The notes under the pieces are model-generated. The model was not told where the DNA came from. It was given only the letters and a program-made list of their open reading frames with translations, and made no database searches. The translations under genes and the position numbers were made by a program. Below, piece by piece: positions 44,400-53,025 of a stretch of 64,000 nucleotides of DNA. Origin of the DNA: SKKC01 sp046542845 (GTDB lineage Bacteria > Spirochaetota > Spirochaetia > DSM-27196 > SKKC01); assembly GCA_046542845.1 (NCBI GenBank), contig JBKHAN010000011.1, positions 1 to 64,000 of the forward strand, given 5' to 3'. The first letter of the stretch is position 1. Every line of letters starts with the position of its first letter.

Positions 44400-45284
44400 T
44401 CAGTCCTCTACCCAGGTAGCGACGTAATCGACCCCGCGTGGCGTCCACGCGGGTTTCAGTTCCGTCCAGCGTCCGCGAAACCCGATCTCGTCCGCGACAA
44501 CGTTGAAATGCGCCATGGCCACACCGGCGTCTATGCGCTGCATGTCCACGTCTTTGATAGCCTTGTCAAAGCCCGTCGTCCGGGACACGAAAAGATGAAG
44601 CAGATCCGGTCCACTGTCGGCGCTGTACCGGTAGATGCGCCACGGCTGCTGGTTGGACGTTGACGGTGCGAGCCGTACTGCCTCAAGCATCGCCTCGTAG
44701 TCGGCGGCCGACGCCGGCGTAAGCGGAAAGGGCTGCGACTGCGGCTTCTCGTCCTCGTCCCAGAACTCGACCTCGAAAAACAGTTCCGACCAGCGTTTTC
44801 GTTTACGGGCTCCCACCGAAAAACGGATAGACCCGTCGCTGACGGTTCGCCGCCGCGCGGGATAGCCTATGGGCACGACAGCCGGGATCAGGACGTCGGC
44901 ATCCAGCCCGAGCGCCGACGCGAACCCACCCCGGTTGAAGGTCCCCCCGAGCCAGCAGGTGGATATCTTGTTCGCCTCTACGTGGAGCACCGCCTGCTCC
45001 ATGACGAAGCCGAAGTCTTCCATGCTGTGTCGGCCTTTTTGCACGTACCCGACAATGAACTGTGCCGGATTGTGCACTTCCCCGTAGGGCGCACGTTCGG
45101 AGATGTCGGCAATCATTGTGTCATCTGCAGGCACGAGCGCGAGCCCGAGCTGCGAGCCGAACGGGGGATCGTTTACCTGCTTGAGCAGGTCGATGACCCG
45201 CGCTTCGTCGGAAGAGGACAGGGGCTGCCCGTCGAATGCGCGACAGCTCAGGCGTGACGATATAACTTCTCTTGCATGTTTCAC
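44400..45284 (-). CDS. nitroreductase-family protein (TM1586 type)
   Basis: 294-residue flavin-dependent protein resembling the duplicated TM1586-type nitroreductases: SSRLSCRAFDGQPLS at the start (arginine contacts FMN phosphate) and a second half starting AAVRLAPSTSNQQPWRIYR. A central WCLGGTFNRGGFASALGL-like stretch resembles the FMN-binding loop. The GTG at 45284 has AGGAAGAG ahead. The substrate is unknown; such proteins reduce quinones or nitro compounds. Convergent with galE, divergent from hflX. Confidence 0.78.
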   Translation of the reverse strand: MKHAREVISSRLSCRAFDGQPLSSSDEARVIDLLKQVNDPPFGSQLGLALVPADDTMIADISERAPYGEVHNPAQFIVGYVQKGRHSMEDFGFVMEQAVLHVEANKISTCWLGGTFNRGGFASALGLDADVLIPAVVPIGYPARRRTVSDGSIRFSVGARKRKRWSELFFEVEFWDEDEKPQSQPFPLTPASAADYEAMLEAVRLAPSTSNQQPWRIYRYSADSGPDLLHLFVSRTTGFDKAIKDVDMQRIDAGVAMAHFNVVADEIGFRGRWTELKPAWTPRGVDYVATWVED

Positions 45285-45374
45285 GACCGAACTCTTCCTG
45301 CAGATGTTTGTGTTGCGTACCGCACGCAGGAAGTATACATGAATATCGGCTCGGCGGCGACCATGCCATTTGCC

Positions 45375-45396
45375 TGAGCGGCGATTCCATGTAAAA
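45375..45396 (+). promoter_or_regulatory. hflX promoter, probably leaderless
   Basis: A -35-like TTGCCT is followed 16 bases later by TAAAAT, and the hflX ATG at 45408 comes about ten bases after that. No Shine-Dalgarno is present. The leader would be about four bases. Confidence 0.45.
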
Positions 45397-45407
45397 TACA
45401 CGTACAG

Positions 45408-46685
45408 ATGATAGAACACACCAGTACACCTCCGGGGGTTATCCTTGTCGCCGTCCGTCACAAGACCATGAGCGACTCCGAGGCCCGACACCACGTGTCC
45501 GAACTTGAGCGGCTTGTCGATACGCTCGGCTACCGCGTCCTTGAGACACGGCTGCTTCGTGGAAACACCCCGCATCCCGGACTGTTCATAGGAAGCGGTC
45601 AGGCAGATGAACTCGCCAGCCTTGCCGACGAGCTGGAAGCCGACGCGTTGATTTTCGATGACGAGCTGTCTCCATCCCAGCAGCGCAACCTCGAACGGCG
45701 AACACGCGTAGCCGTCTCCGACCGTCACGAGATTATCCTCGAGATTTTTCACGAGCACGCGGTAACCAGAGAGGCCCGTCTCCAGGTCGAGAAAGCCGAA
45801 CTCGCGTATCAACTGCCCCGTCTGCGGCGGGCGTGGACCCACCTGTCGCGCCAGCGCGGAGGTATGAAGGGCACGCGCGGGGAAGGTGAAACGCAGCTCG
45901 AGATCGACCGCCGTCGCATAACTGCGAGGCAACAGCAGCTCGAGCGTGAGCTGCGGGAAGTCCGCCGCCATCGAGCGACTATGAGACAGAAACGCGAGGC
46001 GGTCCCGGTTCCGACACTCGCGCTTGTGGGATACACAAACGCAGGCAAATCAAGCCTCATGACCGCGCTCACGGGCCGGGACGTGCTGCGACAGGACAAA
46101 CTTTTTGCAACGCTTGACCCCAAATCGTCGCGCATGATCATGCCCGACGGCGTTGAAGTGATCGTCACCGACACGGTCGGCTTTATTCGCAAGCTGCCTC
46201 ACGACCTCGTAGAGGCGTTCAGGAGCACGCTCGAAGAGACGGTGCGAGCGGATATCCTGCTCCATGTCGTTGACGCGGCGAGTCCGCAGGCAGCGGATGA
46301 AGTGGCCACGACGCGGGCGGTCCTTGCGGAAATCGGCGCCGATACCTCGTCGATCCTGGTCGTCCTGAACAAGATGGACCTGCTCGGATACGGCGGTGAG
46401 TCGATCGAACACGCGTCGATACACGTCGCGGGGGTCGATTCAGGCATACCGGTGAGCAGCCTCACCGGAGCGGGGATAGCGTCGCTTCGAGACCGCATCG
46501 CAGACCTCGTCACCGCTCATCGCATTGAAGAAGACCTGCTTATCCCGCCGGATCGCTGGGATCTTGTCGCGATGGTGCACCGGGAGGCCCGCGTCCTTCA
46601 GGAAGACGTGAAAGACGGAAGCGTGCGGCTGCGGGCGGAACTTTCCGACAGACTGCGTACGTCGCTCGCCGAGTACGTCGTTTAG
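45408..46685 (+). CDS. hflX: ribosome-associated GTPase HflX
   Basis: 425-residue GTPase that binds the large ribosomal subunit and splits stalled ribosomes, especially under heat stress. The N-terminal domain with PGLFIGSGQADEL and FDDELSPSQQRNLE is followed by the coiled coil with the HflX signature RGGMKGTRGEGETQLE. The G domain has G1 GYTNAGKSS, G3 DTVGF and G4 NKMD. The start ATG lies about ten bases after a TAAAAT. Confidence 0.95.
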   Translation: MIEHTSTPPGVILVAVRHKTMSDSEARHHVSELERLVDTLGYRVLETRLLRGNTPHPGLFIGSGQADELASLADELEADALIFDDELSPSQQRNLERRTRVAVSDRHEIILEIFHEHAVTREARLQVEKAELAYQLPRLRRAWTHLSRQRGGMKGTRGEGETQLEIDRRRITARQQQLERELREVRRHRATMRQKREAVPVPTLALVGYTNAGKSSLMTALTGRDVLRQDKLFATLDPKSSRMIMPDGVEVIVTDTVGFIRKLPHDLVEAFRSTLEETVRADILLHVVDAASPQAADEVATTRAVLAEIGADTSSILVVLNKMDLLGYGGESIEHASIHVAGVDSGIPVSSLTGAGIASLRDRIADLVTAHRIEEDLLIPPDRWDLVAMVHREARVLQEDVKDGSVRLRAELSDRLRTSLAEYVV

Positions 46686-46870
46686 GTCGGGCACAGATGC
46701 GACTCTCAGGAGAATCGGCTGCCGCCGGCGCTTCAGAGCTTCGTACGCGAATATATTCGATGCAGGGGAAACAGAACTTTTTGGGCGTAAATTGAACGAA
46801 ATTTGCTACTTTGTGTGTACACAAGGTGCGCCGAGCGGATATTCTGTCTACCGACCGTGGGAGAACGCCC

Positions 46871-47434
46871 GTGTCGAAGCAAAAAGAAGTAGTCTATTGC
46901 CACACCTATACGTCACCGGTCGGTGATCTTCACCTTGCCGTGGATCGCCGCGGCAGGATACTTCGAGTCAGTTTCGTTGAACTGGAGCCGTGGGACACAA
47001 ACATACAGTTCGAGGTCAATAAGTACGCCTGCGGAGAACTCGAGCTGCAGCTCGACGAGTATTTCAACGGAACACGGACAAGTTTTTCACTTGAAACACG
47101 CGTAGAGGGGACGGATTTCCAGCGATCCGTCTGGAAAAAGCTCCGGAAACTGCCCTACGGATCACGGACTACCTACGGGGAACTTGCTGCGCGGGTCGGT
47201 CGGGCTCGCGCCGCACGAGCGGTTGGAAACGCCGTCGCGGAGAATCCGGTGTGTATCCTGATTCCATGTCACCGTGTGGTGCCGAGCAGCGGCGGGGTCG
47301 GTAAATACGGAGCGAGGCACATTCCCCTCGAACTCGGACGCGACAGAAAACGCTATCTGTTGTCCCTTGAGCGACAACCCGACTGCGATACTCCGGATCT
47401 GTTTGCCTTCCCGAGCACAGCTGCAATCGCCTGA
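46871..47434 (+). CDS. ogt: methylated-DNA--protein-cysteine methyltransferase
   Basis: 187-residue suicide repair protein for O6-methylguanine. The active-site cysteine is in IPCHRVVPSSG and the DNA-binding arginine region is YGELAARVGRARAARAVGNA. The N-terminal domain is short and lacks the zinc fold of Ada. I use the GTG at 46871, preceded by GGGAG; an upstream GTG at 46811 would add 20 residues with no family resemblance. The 185-base gap before it contains a short inverted repeat (TTGTGT-GT-ACACAA, about 46806-46819) and no obvious gene. Confidence 0.92.
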   Translation: MSKQKEVVYCHTYTSPVGDLHLAVDRRGRILRVSFVELEPWDTNIQFEVNKYACGELELQLDEYFNGTRTSFSLETRVEGTDFQRSVWKKLRKLPYGSRTTYGELAARVGRARAARAVGNAVAENPVCILIPCHRVVPSSGGVGKYGARHIPLELGRDRKRYLLSLERQPDCDTPDLFAFPSTAAIA

Positions 47435-47441
47435 TGCTCAG

Positions 47442-49016
47442 CTATCGTTTCATCGAAAGCTGCAGGAGCTGTATGAAGAAATATATCGTTCGGTATACCT
47501 CTGCCATTCGCTCGTCTATGGATTCCTCTGAATAGGTTTCGACCTCTTTCCAGTTCAGGAGCAGCTCGGGTTTCTTCTTTTTCCGGTCTTCGATCACGAG
47601 CCTGAGGACCTTGCCTATGGAAATCAGGAGCTGCCCTGACTCGTTAATCAGGCGCTTTGCGTACGCATTGGTTTCCTCGACCAGGCCTGCGACTACTTTC
47701 TGCGACGCCTTGTCCCGTTCGGAGGAACGGCCAATGGCTTTCTTGAGTTTCATTCCACGCTCGCCTTCTTCAGACAGGCTGTCGTCGAACTCCACCACCT
47801 TTGTCGCGATATCCATGAGCGTGTGAAACGAATCGCTCAGCTGCTGGCTCGTCAACGGTTCGGTCCACTTCCCCCGTATCACCAGCAGGTCCTGCAGCTG
47901 CCGAACGTCTTTCTTGAAGTAGTCGATCAGAAACGCTTTCAGATAATTAAACGAATCCAGATACATGTACCCGGTTCCAACCCGCGGACCGAGCGTTACG
48001 TTCGCCTTGTCGGTGTAGAACTTCGCCCGGCTTATCGCAGTCTTCCCGAACACTTCCTGACAGAGCCGTTCGACTTTTCTGTTCCGCTTTTCGATGGCAA
48101 CCTTTTGCAGGTAGGCTTCCGACTGCACTTTCAGTTTCTCGAGATACGGCTCGAGGATACGGTGCTTGCCAACGGTGATAGTCGGCTCGTAATACGGGTC
48201 AGCATCTGCAAGTCGCACGATCTGCACGAGAACGTCTGATTTGCGAACGCCCGCGAGATAATTAACGAGCTTCTTCCAGTCCTTGCGATCTACGATTTCA
48301 ACAGCGCGGTACTCTTTCAGGATATCAAGAACGTCGCTCCAGTCTGCCTCCAGTTCGAGCGAAAGAAACACCTCGAGAAAATCCTTGATATCGTCGCTGA
48401 TGTAGGAGGCGTTTATCGCTTCAAACTTCGGCTGGGCGTCAGCGCGCTCTTCACCGATGGTCGCGTCGAACTTTCGCAGTACAAAAAAGTAATCGAACAT
48501 GACCAGATCAAGAAACTGGCGCAGCAGCGTATAGGTGCGGTTGGTTCGTTGAATTGACTGGGAATCAAAAGAAGCGTAAAAGTGCTGCATGGCCGCTTTG
48601 ACCTTGCTGACCGCGGTCTTTGAGTCCTCTTTTTCGGCGAGCGCACGGATAGAATCTTCGCTGAGTGCCTCAAGGTACGTACGCTGCTGTTCGGTGAAGA
48701 AATGCTCTACGACGAGGTCGCGCAGCCCCTGGCTCTCGCGGGCGTTCTGGAGCAGATTCCGCGCCGGGCCTATAACGCTGTACACGTCAAAGAAAAACGT
48801 TGCGAGCCCCGGCTGTGCGAGGTCCCCACGCGCCCTGTAAAACTTGTACTTGCTCCGTGAGACGTCTTTGGCAATCTGTTTGAGCTGACGTTTTTTCTGC
48901 CGCTCCGGATTATTACCACCGAAGACTATCGACAGGAGCCTCTCGATCAGATTATCGGATGTGTCAGATGCCTGGTCACCGCCAGCGTCTGTCGTCTTCG
49001 AAGGACGTGTCGCCAT
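47442..49016 (-). CDS. DUF5312 family spirochaete protein
   Basis: 524-residue, mostly helical soluble protein. The sequence, starting ERLLSIVFGGNNPERQKKRQLKQIAKD and continuing with SKYKFYRARGDLAQPGLATFF, matches the DUF5312 family, which I know only from spirochaetes. No catalytic motif, signal peptide or membrane segment is visible. Its function is unknown. It converges on ogt with a gap of seven bases and is divergent from the aminotransferase. Confidence 0.8.
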   Translation of the reverse strand: MATRPSKTTDAGGDQASDTSDNLIERLLSIVFGGNNPERQKKRQLKQIAKDVSRSKYKFYRARGDLAQPGLATFFFDVYSVIGPARNLLQNARESQGLRDLVVEHFFTEQQRTYLEALSEDSIRALAEKEDSKTAVSKVKAAMQHFYASFDSQSIQRTNRTYTLLRQFLDLVMFDYFFVLRKFDATIGEERADAQPKFEAINASYISDDIKDFLEVFLSLELEADWSDVLDILKEYRAVEIVDRKDWKKLVNYLAGVRKSDVLVQIVRLADADPYYEPTITVGKHRILEPYLEKLKVQSEAYLQKVAIEKRNRKVERLCQEVFGKTAISRAKFYTDKANVTLGPRVGTGYMYLDSFNYLKAFLIDYFKKDVRQLQDLLVIRGKWTEPLTSQQLSDSFHTLMDIATKVVEFDDSLSEEGERGMKLKKAIGRSSERDKASQKVVAGLVEETNAYAKRLINESGQLLISIGKVLRLVIEDRKKKKPELLLNWKEVETYSEESIDERMAEVYRTIYFFIQLLQLSMKR

Positions 49017-49132
49017 GATTCCTCAGAGTACGCGTCTGTTGGTACTGCGTCAAGTTCTTAGAGGTATTGGACAATTAAAAACCAGAGCCCGTATTGCCGC
49101 AGCTCGGCCGTCCGCGATATTGTTCTCTGACT

Positions 49133-50431
49133 ATGAACCAACTCGCGCGAGAGCTTAACGCACTTCTTGAAGGTACCGTCATTGGCCGTGTTATGAGCGA
49201 GTACGGCCTGCGGTCGTTTTTCCCGAAAGGCATTGTGGCACAATCAGCCGAAGCGTCCGCGAAGGCGAATCGCTTTAATGCTACCGTCGGCATGGCATAC
49301 GCGGCCGGAAACCCCATACTCGCGAACGCAGTGTCAAAACAGATTCCGGGTTTTTCCGCGAGAGAATCCGTCGCCTATTCTCCGACGGCCGGCACGCCCC
49401 GGCTTCGTGACACGTGGGAGGCCGAAATCCGACGAAAAAACCCTGGCCTCGCGGGCGCATCCATGTCAAAACCGGTACTGACGACGGGTCTGACGAACGG
49501 CATATTCCAGCTCGGAGAGTTATTCGTCGACCCGGATGACAGAATCATTATGCCCGACCTGTTCTGGGGTAATTACCGTCTTATGCTCGAAACACGGCGG
49601 GAAGCGCGGATTGTGACCTTCCCGTTCTTCGACGACAGCAACTCGTTCAATACCGCCGCGTTTCGCGCTGCCTGCGAAAAGCACCGCAGCGCGGGAAAGC
49701 TCATGATACTCCTGAACTTCCCGAACAATCCGGCAGGGTACGCTCCTACGGTCAAAGAGGCGGATGCGATTGTGACCGCACTCCACGACCTTGCCGAGGA
49801 CGGCCTCGATATTATTGTCGTGACCGACGACGCTTATTTTGGTCTGTATTATCGGGACGACGTGTACGGGGAATCGCTGTTTTCGCGTTGTGCCGATCTT
49901 CACGAGCGCGTACTCGCGTGCAAGGTGGACGGAGCGACGAAAGAGGAGTACCTCTGGGGGCTGCGCCTGGGCTTTATTACCATAGCCGCGAAAGGACTGA
50001 CACAGGTTCACTACGACGCCTTCGAGAAAAAACTGACCGGGAGCATTCGTGCCTCGGTCTCCAACGGAAACACGCTTGGCCAATCCATCCTTCTGAGAAT
50101 GCTCGAGGACCCGGCATGGCAGAACGAAAAAGAGCACATTTACCGTGATATGCGCACCCGATATGAGACCGTGCAGGGTTTACTTGCCTCCTACGACGGG
50201 CCGCTTGTCGCGCTGCCGTGTAACGCAGGCTATTTTATGAGCTTCGACTGCGGTGAGCTCGACGCCGAACAGATACGAGTGTATCTGCTTGAGCGCGGCA
50301 TCGGGACAATATCGATACAGAACAGATTTCTCAGAGTAGCCTTTGCAAGCGTCGACGCGGAGGACCTGCCGAGCCTGTACAAAGAAATTTTTGATGCTGC
50401 ACACGCTATCCGTGAAGAACAGACACAATAA
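49133..50431 (+). CDS. class I/II aminotransferase, unknown substrate
   Basis: 432-residue PLP aminotransferase. The N-terminal GMAYAAGNPIL and AYSPTAGTPRLRDTWEAEI form the substrate loop; LNFPNNPAGYAPT and VVTDDAYFGLYY hold the PLP-binding residues; CKVDGATKEEYLWGLRLG contains the Schiff-base lysine. The set resembles aspartate-aminotransferase-like proteins with a relaxed substrate range. The ATG at 49133 is preceded by no ribosome site, with GATATT 11 bases before. Its 3' end overlaps the solute-binding lipoprotein gene. Confidence 0.85.
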   Translation: MNQLARELNALLEGTVIGRVMSEYGLRSFFPKGIVAQSAEASAKANRFNATVGMAYAAGNPILANAVSKQIPGFSARESVAYSPTAGTPRLRDTWEAEIRRKNPGLAGASMSKPVLTTGLTNGIFQLGELFVDPDDRIIMPDLFWGNYRLMLETRREARIVTFPFFDDSNSFNTAAFRAACEKHRSAGKLMILLNFPNNPAGYAPTVKEADAIVTALHDLAEDGLDIIVVTDDAYFGLYYRDDVYGESLFSRCADLHERVLACKVDGATKEEYLWGLRLGFITIAAKGLTQVHYDAFEKKLTGSIRASVSNGNTLGQSILLRMLEDPAWQNEKEHIYRDMRTRYETVQGLLASYDGPLVALPCNAGYFMSFDCGELDAEQIRVYLLERGIGTISIQNRFLRVAFASVDAEDLPSLYKEIFDAAHAIREEQTQ

Positions 50432-51680
50432 CGTCTGCAAAGGTGCCGTTTCCCTGTTCCTGTTCGTGATGGTACTCGGCGGGTGCGCCGAAACACCGCA
50501 GCGACAGATCCGCGTGTGGACCGACGTTCCCGAGGTCCTCGACTATGCGATTCTGTTCAACGAACAGTCTGAAGCGTTCGACATCGAGGTCGAAGCCCGT
50601 GAGAACCTGCTCGATGCGCTGCAATCGGAACCGGAGGCACCGGATCTGCTTATAGGACGCTATCTCAATCAGGCCGCGGGCGATTCGGTATTCAGGGATG
50701 TCGGAGCGGTCGTTTCGCAAGCCGGTGGCTCGCAGCAATTCTACCCGGAGTTCCTTGCCTTGGGCCGTTTCGATGACGCGCAGCGGCTGTTACCGGTGTC
50801 GTTCGAGCTGTCGGCGGTGGTGTTTGCCGATGCGATTGACCCGGAACCCGATTTCAGACTGTCGCTCGAGCTTGAGGCGATACGCGAAGCCGCAGCAGCC
50901 TACAACGTGGCCGGGCCTGCGGGAAGCGAACGAATGGGGTACTCGCCCTTGTGGCACGACGAGTTCGCACGGGTACTCCTTGAGGCACACGAGGTTTCGT
51001 TTCGTCGGGGAGCGGGCGGAGGTACAATCTGGAGTGCCGCACCTCTACGCGAAGCACTCTCGTTTGCAGGATCCTGGGTATCTGACTTGAACGACGGTCC
51101 GGACCGGTCGGACGCGTTTCAAGAACGATATCTGACTCTTCCGGGCGTAGATCTCGTGAAAGACGGCCGTGTCGGTTTCGCTTTCGTGCCGAGCAGTGAG
51201 CTTCTGCAAAGCGGTTTCGCCGAACCCGGCGTGTACGATTCGCGCTGGGTCGCGCATAACGGATCGATTGCGGTGAGGGATACGGTTATTATGGCCGGAA
51301 TTCCGCGTCGTGCAGACAATCGAAACGGCGCCGAGGCGTTTTTACGCTGGCTCGTTGACCGCGAAACACAGCGGGAACTTCTGGAAGGCGCGACGCGCTC
51401 ACCGCGTTTCAGCGCGGGCATACTCGGCGGGTTCAGCTCGCTTATACGCGTTAACGAACGCGATATGCTTCAGATATATCCGGACGTACTCGGCCGCGTA
51501 CCGCCCGCCTCGGTGCTGCGCTGGCCGCCTCGCCTGCCACAGATGTGGCCCGCAATGCGGGACGAAGCGATTCTTCCGTGGGTACAGGAGCAGATTCGCG
51601 CCGGCGACTACGAGCGCTCTCCCGAGGCGTCGATCGAGGGCTGGCTGCGCCGGCAGGAGGTACCGAACTCCCCGAATTAG
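50394..51680 (+). CDS. solute-binding lipoprotein, ABC transporter family 1-like
   Basis: 428-residue lipoprotein: a short basic segment, a hydrophobic core and the lipobox VMVLGGC (C31), so it is anchored to a membrane. The mature part has the two-lobed feel of extracellular sugar-binding proteins (LPVSFELSAVVFADAI, AFVPSSELLQSGFAEPG, EAFLRWLVDRETQRELL). No permease gene follows, although the next gene is a sugar-ABC ATPase. The start is uncertain: ATG at 50394 or GTG at 50412, both inside the aminotransferase gene. Ligand unknown. Confidence 0.72.
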   Translation: MLHTLSVKNRHNNVCKGAVSLFLFVMVLGGCAETPQRQIRVWTDVPEVLDYAILFNEQSEAFDIEVEARENLLDALQSEPEAPDLLIGRYLNQAAGDSVFRDVGAVVSQAGGSQQFYPEFLALGRFDDAQRLLPVSFELSAVVFADAIDPEPDFRLSLELEAIREAAAAYNVAGPAGSERMGYSPLWHDEFARVLLEAHEVSFRRGAGGGTIWSAAPLREALSFAGSWVSDLNDGPDRSDAFQERYLTLPGVDLVKDGRVGFAFVPSSELLQSGFAEPGVYDSRWVAHNGSIAVRDTVIMAGIPRRADNRNGAEAFLRWLVDRETQRELLEGATRSPRFSAGILGGFSSLIRVNERDMLQIYPDVLGRVPPASVLRWPPRLPQMWPAMRDEAILPWVQEQIRAGDYERSPEASIEGWLRRQEVPNSPN

Positions 51681-51705
51681 CGGGGCGTCCCGGCTTAAAT
51701 TTCGT

Positions 51706-51734
51706 TGACATCGGGAGATATAGCAATTACCATC
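51706..51734 (+). promoter_or_regulatory. ugpC-type ATPase promoter
   Basis: TTGACA (about 51706-51711) and TACCAT are 17 bases apart, followed by about 35 bases of leader with a GGGGG run before the ATG. Together with the downstream terminator this makes the ATPase a single-gene transcript. Confidence 0.65.
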
Positions 51735-51769
51735 AAAAGCAATAAAATAACGCCGAATGGGGGTATTCC

Positions 51770-52891
51770 ATGGCAAACGTTGAGTTGAAAAACATCAACA
51801 AGATTTACGAAGGAAATGTTCAGGCCGTAAAGGACGCGAACATTACGGTACAGGACAAGGAATTCGTGGTACTCGTCGGGCCTTCCGGCTGTGGCAAGAC
51901 TACGACGCTGCGAATGGTCGCCGGCCTTGAAGACATCACGTCGGGCGAGCTGATCATCGACGGCAAGCTCGTTAACGACGTCCCGCCGAAGGACCGCGAC
52001 ATCGCGATGGTTTTTCAGAACTATGCGCTGTACCCGCACATGAGTGTGTACGACAACATGGCGTTCGGTCTGAAGATCCGCAAGTTCTCGAAGGACGAAA
52101 TCAAGAAGCGGGTCGACGAAGCAGCCCGTATCCTCGACATCGAGCAGCTCCTCGAACGCAAGCCCAAAGCGCTCAGCGGCGGTCAGCGACAGCGCGTAGC
52201 GGTCGGTCGCGCAATCGTCCGCAAGCCCAAAGTCTTCCTCTTTGATGAGCCGCTTTCGAACCTCGACGCAAAGCTTCGAGTGCAGATGCGCGCCGAAATT
52301 TCAAGCCTTCACAACCGACTTCAGGCAACGATGCTCTACGTTACCCACGACCAGGTCGAAGCAATGACCATGGGGGACAAGATTGTCGTCATGAAGGACG
52401 GTCTCATTCAACAGATTGGCGACCCGCTGACCCTGTACAACAACCCGGTCAACCGCTTCGTTGCCGGCTTTATCGGCTCACCCCCCATGAACTTCATGAG
52501 CGTGAAAATTACCGAAGAGGGCGGAAAGACGTATATCGACGAAGGAAACTTCAAGATGATCATTCAGGGAGAGCTCGCCGACATAGCGAAAGAATACATC
52601 GGCAAAGACCTGATATTCGGCATTCGACCGGAAGACGTCAAGTACGACGAGAGCGCCAAAGAAGGCACTTTCATTCCCGCGTCGGTCGACGTTGTCGAGC
52701 CGCTCGGTGCAGAAACGCATCTGTTCCTGAACACCGGGAACCACAGCTTTGTCGGTCGTGTGGAACCGGCAGTCACGTTGAACGTTGGAGACCAGGGCAA
52801 GTTCGTTCCTGATTTCTCAAAGGTTACATTCTTTGACCCGGAGACCGAACAGAGTCTCCGTGCCGTAAAGGACGCCCCGGTCGAGGTCTGA
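51770..52891 (+). CDS. ugpC: sugar ABC transporter ATP-binding protein, UgpC/MsmK type
   Basis: 373-residue ATPase of the carbohydrate-uptake (CUT1) group, which typically serves several permeases. Walker A GPSGCGKTTTLRM, Q-loop VFQNYALYPHM, signature LSGGQRQRVAVGRAIVR, Walker B KVFLFDEPLSNLDAKL and the switch histidine YVTHDQ are intact. The C-terminal beta domain (IFGIRPEDVKYDE) is the regulatory module of MalK/UgpC. It has its own promoter and terminator and no permease neighbours, typical of a shared ATPase. Confidence 0.93.
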   Translation: MANVELKNINKIYEGNVQAVKDANITVQDKEFVVLVGPSGCGKTTTLRMVAGLEDITSGELIIDGKLVNDVPPKDRDIAMVFQNYALYPHMSVYDNMAFGLKIRKFSKDEIKKRVDEAARILDIEQLLERKPKALSGGQRQRVAVGRAIVRKPKVFLFDEPLSNLDAKLRVQMRAEISSLHNRLQATMLYVTHDQVEAMTMGDKIVVMKDGLIQQIGDPLTLYNNPVNRFVAGFIGSPPMNFMSVKITEEGGKTYIDEGNFKMIIQGELADIAKEYIGKDLIFGIRPEDVKYDESAKEGTFIPASVDVVEPLGAETHLFLNTGNHSFVGRVEPAVTLNVGDQGKFVPDFSKVTFFDPETEQSLRAVKDAPVEV

Positions 52892-52929
52892 CACGCAGAA
52901 TCTCCACAGGGCATCCGTACCTGCAAACA

Positions 52930-52960
52930 GCCGATCCTCAACGGGATCGGCTTTTTTTTT
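52930..52960 (+). terminator. Terminator of the ugpC-type gene
   Basis: GCCGATCC (52930-52937) and GGATCGGC (52944-52951) form an eight-base stem with a six-base loop, followed by nine T. Confidence 0.92.
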
Positions 52961-52986
52961 GCATCTACTTGGAGTGATTGGACAGA

Positions 52987-53015
52987 TTGCGGTAAGCGGC
53001 TGTTCAGCCTATACT
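52987..53015 (+). promoter_or_regulatory. Promoter of the receptor-like gene, probably leaderless
   Basis: TTGCGG (52987-52992) and TATACT (53010-53015) are 17 bases apart, and the ATG at 53026 comes ten bases later without a ribosome site. Confidence 0.5.
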
Positions 53016-53025
53016 CTACAGACAT

